The translations under genes were made by a program, and so were the position numbers. Positions 1 to 10,616 of a DNA stretch of 64,000 bases are shown one piece after another. The stretch lies in contig CANMKR010000002.1 of NCBI GenBank assembly GCA_947498625.1, forward strand, positions 1-64,000, written 5' to 3'. Every line of letters starts with the position of its first letter. Position 1 is the stretch's first letter. Under the pieces are notes generated by a model. The model was not told where the DNA came from. It saw nothing but the letters and a program-made list of their open reading frames with translations, and did no database searches. The stretch comes from an uncultured Kangiella sp. (GTDB lineage Bacteria; Pseudomonadota; Gammaproteobacteria; Enterobacterales; Kangiellaceae).

Positions 1-3000
1 GGCACCGACAGCTTCACCTACGTCATCACCGATGCCAATGGCGATACCGACACGGCGACCGTGACCATCACGGTGACGGCGGTGGACGATATTGAGGCAT
101 TGGATGATGACTTCAGCTCTACACCAGTAGATCCAACAGCAGGCGGTACGGCTGGTAACGTATTTGGAAATGATACGGTTAATGGCGCTCCAGCGGATAA
201 CACTAATGTGGATACCGTTACAGTCACGATTGATGATGGTTTAACAGGAGTGACTATTGACAGTGACGGTAATGTGATTATTCCTGCGGGATCGACGCCT
301 GGTACTTATACGATCACTTACGAAATCTGTACGGCTAGTGGGGTTTGTGACACGGCTACAGTAACAATTGTTGTAGACCAATTATCGATAGTGGCAAATG
401 ATGATGACTTTACGGCCACTCCGATTAATGGTTTAGATGGAGGTTCTGCAGGCAATGTATTGACTGATGACACGTTAGCAGGTGTTGCAGTAAGCCCAGC
501 GGATGTTACTTCATCAATTATTAATGATGGCGGTTTGACTGGTGTAACTATTGATGCAAATGGCGATATTCAAATCCCAGCAGGAACACCAGCAGGAACT
601 TACAGTATCACTTATGAAATTTGTGAGAATGCAGCTCCTACAAACTGTGATCAAGCGGTAGTGACGGTATTGGTTGAAGAAGCGCCAATTAATGCGATTA
701 TTGATGACTTCAGCGCTACTCCAGTAGATTCTGCTAGTGGCGGAACTGTTGGTAATGTTCTTACCAACGACACTCTAAATGGTGTTGCAGTTAATCCGAC
801 AGATATTTCAATCAGTGTGATTAATGATGGTGGCATTACAGGAGTTACAATCGATGCAAATGGTGATCTTCAAGTACCTCCTGGAACCACTGCTGGTACT
901 TACACTATTACTTATCAAATTTGTGAAAACTTAAATCCAACTAATTGTAGTAATACTACGGTTACAGTAGTGATTGCGCCGACAGCTATCGATGCAGTTA
1001 ACGATGACTTCAGTGCTACGCCAGTAAACGGTAATAGTGGCGGTACTGCAGGCAATGTTCTTACTAATGATACTCTAAATGGTGTTGCTGTCACTCCGGC
1101 AGACGTTGATGTGACCTTGACTAATAACGGTGGTTTAGCAGGTGTTACTATTGATGCCAATGGTGATGTGCAAGTACCAGCAGATACTCCTGCAGGTACA
1201 TACACTATTAGTTATGAAATCTGCGAATCGGCTAACACTCTTAATTGTGATATTGCTACGGTAACGGTAGTAGTTGAAGCGCCAGTAATTAACGCGGTCA
1301 ATGACGACTTCACCGGCACGCCGATTGGCGGTGCAGCTGGCGGCACTATTGGTAATGTATTAGATAATGATACATTGAATGGTGCTCCAATTATCGCTTC
1401 TGAAGTAGATATAGCTGTGACTAATGATGGAGGCATCGGTGCAACCATTGCTGCTGATGGAACCCTATCTATACCGCCAGGTACAGCTCCAGGTACTTAC
1501 ACCATTAGCTATGAAATCTGTGAAGTGCTCAACCCAACTAATTGCAGCACTGCGACAGTCACGATAGAAGTTTCGAACGCTACTATTGTCGCGCAAAATG
1601 ATGATTTATCGGCAACACCAATTAATGGTGTTAATGGTGGCACAGCAGGAAACGTACTAGGTAATGACACGCTTAATGGTAATCCAGTCGTTGCTGCTGA
1701 TTTAACTATTAGCTTAGTAAGTGACGGTGGCCTAACGGGTGTTACTGTTGATGCTAACGGCGATGTGCAAGTCCCTACAGGTACCGCTGCTGGCACTTAC
1801 AGCATCATTTATCGTATTTGCGAAACTGCTGATCCTACTAACTGTGATAATGCTGTAGTAACAGTAGTTGTCGAAGCAGCGCCAATAGTAGCAACTGATG
1901 ACAACTTCAGTGGTACTCCTGTTGGAGCGGGCGGTGGCACGGTAGGAAGTGTATTCGATAATGACACCTTTAATGGTGGTTCTATTACACCGGCCGACGT
2001 TACTGTAACTATTACTAATGATGGTGGCTTAAGCGGAGCAACCATCGATGGCAATGGTAATATCACTGTACCTCCAGGCACAGCGCCAGGAACTTATATC
2101 ATTACTTATGAGATTTGTGAGGTATTGAATCCAACTAATTGTTCAACTGCGACAGTTTCAATAGTTGTTGATCCTTCGCCGATTGATGCGGTTAATGATG
2201 ACTTCAGTGGTACCCCAATTGATTCTGAAAATGGTGGTACTGCAGGTAATGTTCTAACAAATGACACTTTAAATGGGGTAGCAGTCAATCCAGCTGATGT
2301 ATCCATAAGTGTGACTAATGATGGCGGTTTAACTGGCGTTACTATTGATGCCAATGGTGATCTGCAAGTTCCAGCAGGCACTCCAGCAGGTACTTACAGT
2401 ATCAGTTACGAGATTTGTGAAATTGCGAATCCTGCTAACTGCGATACAGCTACGATAACTGTTGAAGTAGCCCCTCCGGTTATTGATGCTGTTGTTGATG
2501 ACTTTAGCGGAACTCCTGTTAATGGAATCAGTGGTGGAGCTGTTGGTAACGTATTCGATAATGACACCATTAGCGGAAACCCAATCGACCCATCTGATGT
2601 AACAGTTTCTGTAACTAATGATGGTGGTATTGGCGCAACAATTGCAGCTGATGGCACCTTGTCAGTACCTCCTGGTACTGCACCTGGTACTTATGTCATT
2701 ACTTACGAAATCTGTGATGTAAACGACCCGACTAATTGTGACAGTGTGACCGCAACAGTAGTGGTTGCTGCAGGTACCATTGAAGCAGTGGATGATGACT
2801 TTAGCGCTTCACCAATTAATAGTGTTAATGGTGGTACTGCGGGTAATGTAATCAGTAATGATACGTTAAACGGTGCTCCAGTATCGATTAGTGATATTTC
2901 TATCGCAATTGTTAGCGATGGTGGTATTACTGGCGTAACAATTGATAGTAATGGTGACATTATTGTTCCAGCAGGTACAGCAGTTGGAACCTATACAGTT

Positions 3001-6000
3001 ATCTATCAAATTTGTGAAACTGCTAACCCAACAAACTGTGATAACGCTAGCGTTACTATTGTAGTGCAAGCAGCTGTAATTGATGCAGTTGTAGATGACT
3101 TCAGTGCTACTCCAGTGAATGGTGTTAATGGCGGTGTGGCTGGAAATGTCTTAGATAACGATACCTTGAATGGTGTTGCAGTATTGCCAACTGATGTAAC
3201 TACCACAGTAACTAATGACGGTGGTTTAACAGGCGTTAGTATCGATGTTAACGGCGACATCATAGTTCCGGCGAATACTCCGGCAGGTACTTATACTATT
3301 ACCTATGAAGTTTGTGAGATTCTGAATCCTACTAACTGTGATACAACCACTGCAACTGTAGTCGTAGAAGCAGCAACGATTGTTGCAAATGACGATGACT
3401 TCAGTGGTGTACCGGTTTCGGGTAACTCAGGTGGCACAGCTGGTAATGTATTGACTGATGATACTATTAACGGCATTGCGGTTGATCCAACTGATATCAG
3501 TATCACTGTTACTAATGACGGTGGTCTTACAGGACTAATCATTGATCCAAATGGTGATGTGCAAGTTCCAGCAGGAACCCCTGCAGGTACTTACACCATT
3601 ACTTACGAAATTTGTGAGAATCTGAATCCGACTAACTGCGATACAGCGACTGTGACAATTGTGGTTGAGCCTCCAGTTATCAATGCTGTTAATGACACCT
3701 ACGGTGCTCCGATTGATGGTATTAATGGCGGAACTGTTGGCAGTGTGTTTGATAATGATACGCTTGGCGGAAACCCAATTAATCCAGCAGACGTAACCGT
3801 CACTGTCACTAATGATGGTGGAATAGGCGCGACTATTGATGCAAACGGTGACGTTCAAGTACCAGCGGGCACACCGGCTGGCACTTACACCATTACTTAT
3901 GAACTCTGTGAAGTTGCTAATCCTACGAATTGTGACACAGCGACAGTTACAGTAGTGGTTGGTGCTGCAGTTATTGATGCTAATGATGATGACTTCAGTG
4001 GCACGCCTGTTACAGGAAGCACTGGTGGAACAGTGGGTAACGTATTGCCGAATGATACACTTGGTGGTAATGCTATTACTCCAGCTGATATCAGTATTTC
4101 GGTGACGAATGATGGTGGCTTAACGGGTATCACCATTGATGCTAACGGCGATGTACAAGTACCAGCAGGTACTCCAGCAGGTACTTACACCATTACTTAC
4201 GAAATCTGTGAAGTTCTTAATCCAACGAATTGTGATACTGCAATAATCACCATTGTTGTAGAAGCTGCAGTTATTGATGCTGTTGATGATGACTTCAGTG
4301 GTAATCCTATTGCTGGTAGCGCAGGTGGAACTGCTGGTAATGTACTACCGAACGATACACTAGGCGGTAATGCCATTACTCCAGCAGATATTAGTATTTC
4401 GGTGACGAATGATGGTGGCTTAACGGGTATCACCATTGATGCTAACGGCGATGTACAAGTACCAGCAGGTACTCCAGCAGGTACTTACACTATTAGTTAC
4501 CAAATTTGTGAAGTTTTGAATCCAACGAATTGCGATACAGCAACAATCACAATAGTAGTCGTTGCGCCAGTAATTGTTGCCAATGATGACGATTACACAG
4601 TAACGCCGATTAATGGTTTTGATGGCGGAGTAGTTGGAAGCATTTTCGATAACGATACACTTAATAGTGTGGCCCTTGATCCAAACTTAGTTAACTTAAC
4701 GGTTACTAACGACGGCGGGTTAGGAGCAACAATTAACGCTGATGGAACAATTACTGTAGCAGCAGGAACCGCAGCAGGAACTTACACATTAGAGTATCAG
4801 ATTTGTGAAATATTGAATCCGACTAATTGTGATACTGCTAGTATTATTGTGGTAGTTGAAGCTCCAGCCATCGTAGCTAATGATGATGATTTCACCGCTG
4901 ATCCAATCAGTGGGGTTACAGGTGGCGATGCAGGAAATGCATTCGATAACGATACCTTGAATGACGCTGCAATTGATCCAAGCTTAATCACAGTAACGGT
5001 ATTAGATGATGCGGGAATAGGTGCAACCATTGCAAATGATGGAACTGTATCTATACCAGCAGGTATTGCAGGCGGTATTTACACTATCACTTATCAAATT
5101 TGTGAAATTGTGAATCCAACTAACTGTGATACTGCAACCGTTACTATTCGAGTTATCGACATCCCGGCTATTCGCCTGGTTAAAACGGCTAGTGTCAGTC
5201 AAGCATCTATAGGTGACTTTGTTACTTACAACGTGACTGTTGAGAATATTGGTCAAATTGACGCAGTAAACATTAGCCTAACGGATACTCCGCCATTAGG
5301 TATGAACTATGTTGAAAACTCTGGTTCTATTAATGATTTGAATCCAGCTAATGATTTAATTACAGCAGGGCGCCCGATTAGTTTTGATGGGGTTGACGTT
5401 GCTGCTGGTGAAACAATAGTCGTGACTTACATGATGCGAATAGGTGCTACAGCGATCCGTGGTGAGTTGGTTAATACCATCGTTGCTGAGTTTGCTGGCC
5501 AAACGATTTCTAATGAAGCAAAAGTTGGTGTCTTGATGAGCGCTGACCCTGATTTTGAGCAATCAACAATCCTGGGTAAAGTGTTCAATGACCGTGATGC
5601 TGATGGCTGGCAAGATGATGCTACGGCGACAGGCATTCAAGTTACCGGCGGCATTGATGAGTCTGCTTATATTGCTAACTCTACAACTTTAGATGCTGGT
5701 AATGGACCAGTTCCATTGTCTGATGCTAGTGCACCTATTAATCATGGTATTACTATTGCGAACTTGTCAGGCAGAAACTCTTACATGGATCCAGCCAGCA
5801 ATCATCAGATTATCATTAGTCAAATGATGACCGAGCCTAAATTTACCAACAGTGTTGTGATTAAAACTGCTGAAGGCTCGGAGTTAATTATGGCCGAAGA
5901 TGGTACTGTCACTCGTAATGCAATTGGCGATATAGCTAGAGGTTTATCAGCACAAAAACTAAGTGTTGAGAGATTGGTTACTTTGGTTGATGGCAACTAC

Positions 6001-6900
6001 AAAGTTGACTTCATTATTACTAACCATGGCATTCAAGAGCGCGGTATTCCAGGCGTACGTATTGCAACAGTTGAAGGTTTAATTATTGAAACTGACGCTT
6101 ATGGTCGCTTCCACTTGAATGCAATAGATGTAGCTGACTTTGGTCGCGGTCAAAACTTTATTATGAAGGTTGACCCTGCCACCCTGCCAAAAGGTTCTGA
6201 GTTCACTACAGAAAACCCAAGAGTTAAGCGTTTGACGCAAGGCTTACCTACCAGTTTTGACTTTGGTGTTAAAATTCCAGAGGCTAAACCTAAGGCAAGG
6301 GGTATTGAAGCAGTTGAGATTGAGTTAGGTACGATTCTATTTGATGACAACAGCGCCGAAATAAAACCTCAGTATCAAGAAGCATTAATTGATATGGCAG
6401 ATGCTATTAATAAATACCAAGGAGGAACCATCACTATTGATGGTCATGGTGGCGGTTTAGCTATTGCCTTTGACCGTGCGCAAAGAGTCAGAAATGCTTT
6501 GTTAGATTTGGTGGAGCCGGAATTACACGAGGAGTTTCAGGTTTCATTAATTGCGTCGCCGGAACTTCATGTTGCTGGCAGAGAAATAATCACTATTGGT
6601 GAACGAGTGATTTTAGGTTCTGTTTTCTTTGAAACTAACAAAGCAGTCGTTAAACAAAGTTACAGCGCATTAATTCAGAATATAGCTGATTATTTGAATA
6701 AAAATGGTGGCGGAGCGATCAGGCTTACTGGTCATACCGATACTCGTGCAGACAACGACTACAATTACCAATTAGGTCTTCGTCGTGCAAAAAGTATTTA
6801 TTCTGAAGTGATTAAGAAAGTAGATAAATCCTATGTAGATGAGGTTAGAGTGGAAACATCTTCAAGAGAGTTCACAGTTATTGAAGGAGGTGAGCTATGA
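1..6900 (+). CDS. Giant tandem-repeat surface protein with DUF11 and OmpA-like C-terminal domains (5'-partial)
   Basis: The reading frame is open from base 1, so the true start lies upstream; 2299 residues are visible. In order: the tail of a different Ig/cadherin-type repeat (bases 1-90, ending TVTAVDD), 17 tandem ~100-residue repeats (91-5169), a DUF11 domain (5170-~5550, starting IRLVKTASVS), an SdrD-B-like segment (KVFNDRDADGWQDD), a linker, a degenerate OmpA-like domain (~6310-6540, FDDNSAEIKP, GHGGG) and a clear OmpA C-terminal domain (~6600-6890, VFFETNKAVV, LTGHTDTRADN). OmpA-like domains usually bind peptidoglycan, which would place the C-terminus in the periplasm and let the repeats form a long stalk. 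The stop overlaps the next gene's ATG by 4 bp, so the two are translationally coupled. The first ~90 bp are markedly G+C-richer than the rest. Domain calls are firm; a role as adhesin, scaffold or envelope spacer is inference. Confidence 0.85.
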   Translation, partial: GTDSFTYVITDANGDTDTATVTITVTAVDDIEALDDDFSSTPVDPTAGGTAGNVFGNDTVNGAPADNTNVDTVTVTIDDGLTGVTIDSDGNVIIPAGSTPGTYTITYEICTASGVCDTATVTIVVDQLSIVANDDDFTATPINGLDGGSAGNVLTDDTLAGVAVSPADVTSSIINDGGLTGVTIDANGDIQIPAGTPAGTYSITYEICENAAPTNCDQAVVTVLVEEAPINAIIDDFSATPVDSASGGTVGNVLTNDTLNGVAVNPTDISISVINDGGITGVTIDANGDLQVPPGTTAGTYTITYQICENLNPTNCSNTTVTVVIAPTAIDAVNDDFSATPVNGNSGGTAGNVLTNDTLNGVAVTPADVDVTLTNNGGLAGVTIDANGDVQVPADTPAGTYTISYEICESANTLNCDIATVTVVVEAPVINAVNDDFTGTPIGGAAGGTIGNVLDNDTLNGAPIIASEVDIAVTNDGGIGATIAADGTLSIPPGTAPGTYTISYEICEVLNPTNCSTATVTIEVSNATIVAQNDDLSATPINGVNGGTAGNVLGNDTLNGNPVVAADLTISLVSDGGLTGVTVDANGDVQVPTGTAAGTYSIIYRICETADPTNCDNAVVTVVVEAAPIVATDDNFSGTPVGAGGGTVGSVFDNDTFNGGSITPADVTVTITNDGGLSGATIDGNGNITVPPGTAPGTYIITYEICEVLNPTNCSTATVSIVVDPSPIDAVNDDFSGTPIDSENGGTAGNVLTNDTLNGVAVNPADVSISVTNDGGLTGVTIDANGDLQVPAGTPAGTYSISYEICEIANPANCDTATITVEVAPPVIDAVVDDFSGTPVNGISGGAVGNVFDNDTISGNPIDPSDVTVSVTNDGGIGATIAADGTLSVPPGTAPGTYVITYEICDVNDPTNCDSVTATVVVAAGTIEAVDDDFSASPINSVNGGTAGNVISNDTLNGAPVSISDISIAIVSDGGITGVTIDSNGDIIVPAGTAVGTYTVIYQICETANPTNCDNASVTIVVQAAVIDAVVDDFSATPVNGVNGGVAGNVLDNDTLNGVAVLPTDVTTTVTNDGGLTGVSIDVNGDIIVPANTPAGTYTITYEVCEILNPTNCDTTTATVVVEAATIVANDDDFSGVPVSGNSGGTAGNVLTDDTINGIAVDPTDISITVTNDGGLTGLIIDPNGDVQVPAGTPAGTYTITYEICENLNPTNCDTATVTIVVEPPVINAVNDTYGAPIDGINGGTVGSVFDNDTLGGNPINPADVTVTVTNDGGIGATIDANGDVQVPAGTPAGTYTITYELCEVANPTNCDTATVTVVVGAAVIDANDDDFSGTPVTGSTGGTVGNVLPNDTLGGNAITPADISISVTNDGGLTGITIDANGDVQVPAGTPAGTYTITYEICEVLNPTNCDTAIITIVVEAAVIDAVDDDFSGNPIAGSAGGTAGNVLPNDTLGGNAITPADISISVTNDGGLTGITIDANGDVQVPAGTPAGTYTISYQICEVLNPTNCDTATITIVVVAPVIVANDDDYTVTPINGFDGGVVGSIFDNDTLNSVALDPNLVNLTVTNDGGLGATINADGTITVAAGTAAGTYTLEYQICEILNPTNCDTASIIVVVEAPAIVANDDDFTADPISGVTGGDAGNAFDNDTLNDAAIDPSLITVTVLDDAGIGATIANDGTVSIPAGIAGGIYTITYQICEIVNPTNCDTATVTIRVIDIPAIRLVKTASVSQASIGDFVTYNVTVENIGQIDAVNISLTDTPPLGMNYVENSGSINDLNPANDLITAGRPISFDGVDVAAGETIVVTYMMRIGATAIRGELVNTIVAEFAGQTISNEAKVGVLMSADPDFEQSTILGKVFNDRDADGWQDDATATGIQVTGGIDESAYIANSTTLDAGNGPVPLSDASAPINHGITIANLSGRNSYMDPASNHQIIISQMMTEPKFTNSVVIKTAEGSELIMAEDGTVTRNAIGDIARGLSAQKLSVERLVTLVDGNYKVDFIITNHGIQERGIPGVRIATVEGLIIETDAYGRFHLNAIDVADFGRGQNFIMKVDPATLPKGSEFTTENPRVKRLTQGLPTSFDFGVKIPEAKPKARGIEAVEIELGTILFDDNSAEIKPQYQEALIDMADAINKYQGGTITIDGHGGGLAIAFDRAQRVRNALLDLVEPELHEEFQVSLIASPELHVAGREIITIGERVILGSVFFETNKAVVKQSYSALIQNIADYLNKNGGGAIRLTGHTDTRADNDYNYQLGLRRAKSIYSEVIKKVDKSYVDEVRVETSSREFTVIEGGEL
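91..5169 (+). repeat. 17 tandem ~300-bp coding repeats
   Basis: Seventeen head-to-tail units of 98-101 codons encode Ig-like modules. Each begins with a (D/N)DDF(S/T)xTP-type motif, continues with GGTxGNVxxNDT, then a TxDGGxxGxTIDxNGD core, and ends YEIC-x7-C-TATVTVVV. The paired cysteines (C-x7-C; C-x5-C in the first unit) are kept in every repeat and could form one short disulphide loop per module. Units 14 and 15 share a 98-bp stretch identical base for base (4093-4190 and 4393-4490), a sign of recent duplication or gene conversion; the other units are well diverged at the DNA level. Confidence 0.9.
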
Positions 6901-9900
6901 AAACTTTATTCAATAGTAAGCCAATGATGGCATTTGGCCTATCTGCAATTTTGTACGCTTTAGTTCCTTCAGCTTTTTCGGCGGAAGAAGAAAATACTGA
7001 GCAAAAAACTAAAAAATATGAGTGTTTTGAAGGGGAATGTCGAACGCAAAATGGTTTGGTTTTCCGTGTCACCAGCTTAGGGGAAGAACGTCCTAAAGCA
7101 AAAGGCGATGATGATGAAGCTCACAGCGTAAATCGACGCGTTGATGTCAGTTATCAAGAAGTTTATACCTACAGTGAGAAAGGTTTCACGCCGGATCAAA
7201 AACGGGTAGACGTTAATTCTAATATGATGATTCAGCTGAAAAACGGTGGCTTATTATGGGCCACTGAAGATCCAGCTTTGACTCGTGCTTCGTTGAGTCT
7301 TAATGGACCATCAACGATTGCTTTTGATGGCGATAAAATTTCTGAAGACGTTAGCTTTAGTTATTACAACAACTATGGCGCCTTTATCGATAAATTAGAA
7401 ATCGTTATTTTTGATGGCGCAGACACCGATCTGATCACGCCATTAAGAACTATGGATGTTACAGTTCAAAATAATGGTCGTTATGGCTGGGATGGTTTAT
7501 TAACTTTAGATAAAAAGTTAGCGCTGGGTGAAGAGCTGCAGTATTTAATTCGTGCCTATGATGCAGAAGGGCGAATGGATGAAACCTACCCAAAAACCAT
7601 GTTATTGGTATCAGAGGAAGAGAAAAAATCAAACTTAGCTAGAGTTGCTGATAACAGTTTTAGAGATACGTCTGAGCAACAAACCGAACAGCAAATTGCA
7701 AATGACTTAATTGAAAGTCAAACTTTTGGCACTAATAATTTACGTCAACAAAACATTCCAATTTACGGCTCTAGGGTTCGTATTTTTGGTCAAGATATTC
7801 CAGAAGGCCAGCAAATTACTGTTAATGGGCAAAGAGTTCCAGTAGGAATAGAACGCCGATTCGTAACGGAATATTTATTACCAGTTGGAATGCACAAGTT
7901 TAATGTTGGAATTGGCGATGGCACTGAATATGGTGCTAAAGAGTTAGCTGTCGATGTGACTGGTAAATATATGTTTATGGTGGCGTTAGCGGATATTACA
8001 GCATCACAAAACAATGTTTCTGATAGCATTCAAGCGGTGGATGATGGCGATACTTTTGATGATGACTTTTTAGTGAATGGCCGTTTGGCTTTTTACTTAA
8101 AAGGTAAGATTAAAGGTAAGTATTTAATCACGGCTCAAGCGGATACTCGCGAGCGTGAAATTGGTGATTTATTCGAAGGTTTCCTAGATAAAGATCCACA
8201 AGACGTTTTCCGTCGTTTAGATCCAGACCGTTACTATCCTGTGTATGGCGATGACTCTAACGTTTATCGTGATGTTGATACTCAGGGTAAGTTCTACCTT
8301 CGAGTTGATTGGGATAAGAGCCAGGCGATTTGGGGTAATTTCAATACAGGTATCACTGGGAATGAGTTTTCGCAATATTCTCGTTCGCTTTATGGCGCCG
8401 CGATTAATTGGCGCTCAATCGAAACGACAGAACTAGGTGAGTCTAAAACTCAGCTAAAAGCTTTTGCATCAGAAGCTCAAACAGCATTTGGTCATAATGA
8501 ATTTTTAGGCACCGGCGGTAGTCTTTACTATCTGAGAAATAGTGATATTTTACCGGGCTCCGATAGAGTGGTATTAGAGATCCGTGATAATACTACTGGA
8601 AGAGTTGAAAGCTCTGTGACCTTGAAAAGAGGCGCTGATTACGAGATTGATGAAATTCAAGGACGTATTATTCTGACGCGCCCTCTTAATCAGATTTCAC
8701 GTCAAAATATAGGTACTATTATTCGTGACGAGCCACTTGATGGCTTCGATAATATCTTATTAGTCGATTACGAATATTTACCGACAGGCTTTAGCGCAGA
8801 TGAAACTACGGTAGGCGGACGTGCAAAAGTATGGCTAGGCGATCATGTGGCTATTGGCGGTACTTTTGTGGATGAAAATCGCGCAGGCGATGATTATGAG
8901 TTACAAGGCGTCGATCTGACTTTACAAGCTGGACGCGGCACTTATCTAAAAATAGAAAATGCATCAACTACTGCGAATCAGGCGGCGAGTTTCTTCTCGG
9001 ATAATGGTGGCTTTAGTTTTGCACCTATTTCGCCAGATCCTATTGATGAAGTTTCTGGTAAAGAGGGCGATGCCTATTCTATTGAAGCTAGAGCTAACTT
9101 TAAAGAGTTAGGTTGGAGCGAGAATGAGTTTACAGCAGGTGCTTGGCATCGTGAAACTGAAGCAGGTTTCTCAGTAGCTCGTCGAACTTTAAACGAAGAA
9201 ACCGTTGAGACAGGTGCTGAAGTCAGCGGCCAAATAACTAAAGACTTAACCTTGTCTGCTCGAGCTAGTGAGTTCGAGCGTGGCGCTGACAATAAGTTAG
9301 AGCAAGCACAGGTAAATTTAGATTATAAAATCACTCCAAAATCTCAAATTACTGCTGAAGTTCGTCAGTTAGAAGAAACCATTGCTGGTACCTCAACTTC
9401 AGCAACGCTAGGTGCGCTACGTTATAATCATAGGATTGGTGAAACTTGGGATCTATATACTACTGGCCAATTTACTTTAGAAAATGACGGTGGAACATAC
9501 GATAACAACGATTTGATTACTGTTGGCACTCGTTACCTATTTGGTCAGCGCTCTTCTGTTGGTGCGGAATATAGCTCTGGTCATCGTGGAGATGCAGCTA
9601 GTTTAACTGCCGATTATTTTGTGAATAGTGACTACAGCATCTATGGCCGTTACACCTATTCGACGGATACAACGGATAATGTCTTTGGACCAAGTATCAC
9701 AGACGGTATTACTTTAGGTCAAAGATGGCGTGTATCGAATCAAGTAACTATTTATAACGAAAGCCAACAGCTTAAGGCTCCGCAAGAAACCGGTATTGCA
9801 CATACCTTTGGGATAGATTTTATTCCTAGCACAGGCTGGAATATTGGTTTCAACTTACAAGATGGTGAACTGGAAAATATCAATGGTGCAGTGATTGATC

Positions 9901-10616
9901 GTCAAGCAGGCTCAGTTAGTGGTAGCTATCGCTCACCTGATCTTGATTGGACTTCAAGGCTTGAATATCGTGAAGATTCTGGTGCTGAAAATAGAGAGCA
10001 GTGGTTAACCACTAACCGTATTTCTTATCGCTTAGATCAAGATTGGCGTTTAGCGGCAAGAATAAACTATTCGGATACAGAAGATTTAAATGACCCAGCG
10101 CAAAATGCTGAATTTACCGAAGCTAATTTAGGTTTCGCTTATCGTCCGGTTAATAACAACAAGTGGGCGCTTTTAGGTAAATACACCTATTTATATGATT
10201 TGCGTACTTTAGCGCAAACAACTGCGGGCTCAGATCAGCGCTCGAATATTGTTGCTATAGAAGGTCTTTATCGCATAAATCCAGAATGGGAGTTAGCAGG
10301 TAAAATAGCTCATCGTCAAGGTGAAGTTAGGCAAGGCAGAGGTACTGGCCCATGGTTCTCAAGTACCGTTGATTTGTATGCATTGCAAGCTCGCTATCAT
10401 TTAATTAAAGAGTGGGATGCATTAGCCGAGTACCGCCTATTAAAATCCAAAGAAAATCGTGATCAACGCCAAGGTTGGCTTATTGGTGCAGATTATCACT
10501 TAACCGAGAACTTCAAAGTAGGCTTAGGCTATAACTTTACTGATTTCAGTGATGATTTATCAAACCTTGATTTTGAATACGATGGTTGGTTTATTAATTT
10601 CGTAGGCAAGTATTAA
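6897..10616 (+). CDS. Large outer-membrane beta-barrel protein, partner of the giant repeat protein
   Basis: 1239 residues. A signal peptide (about residues 1-29, ending SAFSA before an acidic stretch) is followed by an N-terminal soluble region with Ig-like folds (roughly 30-300). Next comes a segment containing DSIQAVDDGD and FLDKDPQDVFRRLDPDRYYPVYGDDS, and then a long series of alternating aromatic/polar strands such as SIYGRYTYSTD and WALLGKYTYLYD. It ends FINFVGKY, a C-terminal aromatic strand like those recognised by the BAM machinery. No TonB box or plug domain is evident. A strong Shine-Dalgarno (GAAGGAGG, 6883-6890) precedes the ATG, which overlaps the upstream stop. The fixed pairing suggests it anchors, exports or binds the repeat protein, but no family with a proven function was recognised. 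Confidence 0.75.
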   Translation: MKTLFNSKPMMAFGLSAILYALVPSAFSAEEENTEQKTKKYECFEGECRTQNGLVFRVTSLGEERPKAKGDDDEAHSVNRRVDVSYQEVYTYSEKGFTPDQKRVDVNSNMMIQLKNGGLLWATEDPALTRASLSLNGPSTIAFDGDKISEDVSFSYYNNYGAFIDKLEIVIFDGADTDLITPLRTMDVTVQNNGRYGWDGLLTLDKKLALGEELQYLIRAYDAEGRMDETYPKTMLLVSEEEKKSNLARVADNSFRDTSEQQTEQQIANDLIESQTFGTNNLRQQNIPIYGSRVRIFGQDIPEGQQITVNGQRVPVGIERRFVTEYLLPVGMHKFNVGIGDGTEYGAKELAVDVTGKYMFMVALADITASQNNVSDSIQAVDDGDTFDDDFLVNGRLAFYLKGKIKGKYLITAQADTREREIGDLFEGFLDKDPQDVFRRLDPDRYYPVYGDDSNVYRDVDTQGKFYLRVDWDKSQAIWGNFNTGITGNEFSQYSRSLYGAAINWRSIETTELGESKTQLKAFASEAQTAFGHNEFLGTGGSLYYLRNSDILPGSDRVVLEIRDNTTGRVESSVTLKRGADYEIDEIQGRIILTRPLNQISRQNIGTIIRDEPLDGFDNILLVDYEYLPTGFSADETTVGGRAKVWLGDHVAIGGTFVDENRAGDDYELQGVDLTLQAGRGTYLKIENASTTANQAASFFSDNGGFSFAPISPDPIDEVSGKEGDAYSIEARANFKELGWSENEFTAGAWHRETEAGFSVARRTLNEETVETGAEVSGQITKDLTLSARASEFERGADNKLEQAQVNLDYKITPKSQITAEVRQLEETIAGTSTSATLGALRYNHRIGETWDLYTTGQFTLENDGGTYDNNDLITVGTRYLFGQRSSVGAEYSSGHRGDAASLTADYFVNSDYSIYGRYTYSTDTTDNVFGPSITDGITLGQRWRVSNQVTIYNESQQLKAPQETGIAHTFGIDFIPSTGWNIGFNLQDGELENINGAVIDRQAGSVSGSYRSPDLDWTSRLEYREDSGAENREQWLTTNRISYRLDQDWRLAARINYSDTEDLNDPAQNAEFTEANLGFAYRPVNNNKWALLGKYTYLYDLRTLAQTTAGSDQRSNIVAIEGLYRINPEWELAGKIAHRQGEVRQGRGTGPWFSSTVDLYALQARYHLIKEWDALAEYRLLKSKENRDQRQGWLIGADYHLTENFKVGLGYNFTDFSDDLSNLDFEYDGWFINFVGKY

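Noticed and set aside
91-5169. Periodic ~300-bp repeats as a CRISPR or satellite-type array
   Set aside because: The units are one uninterrupted reading frame, far longer than CRISPR repeats, and diverge mostly at silent and surface positions; they are protein modules.
651-5256. Many minus-strand open frames of 60-107 codons across the repeat region
   Set aside because: They recur at the same phase in each repeat and are mirror images of the low-complexity Val/Thr/Asp coding pattern, with no ribosome sites.
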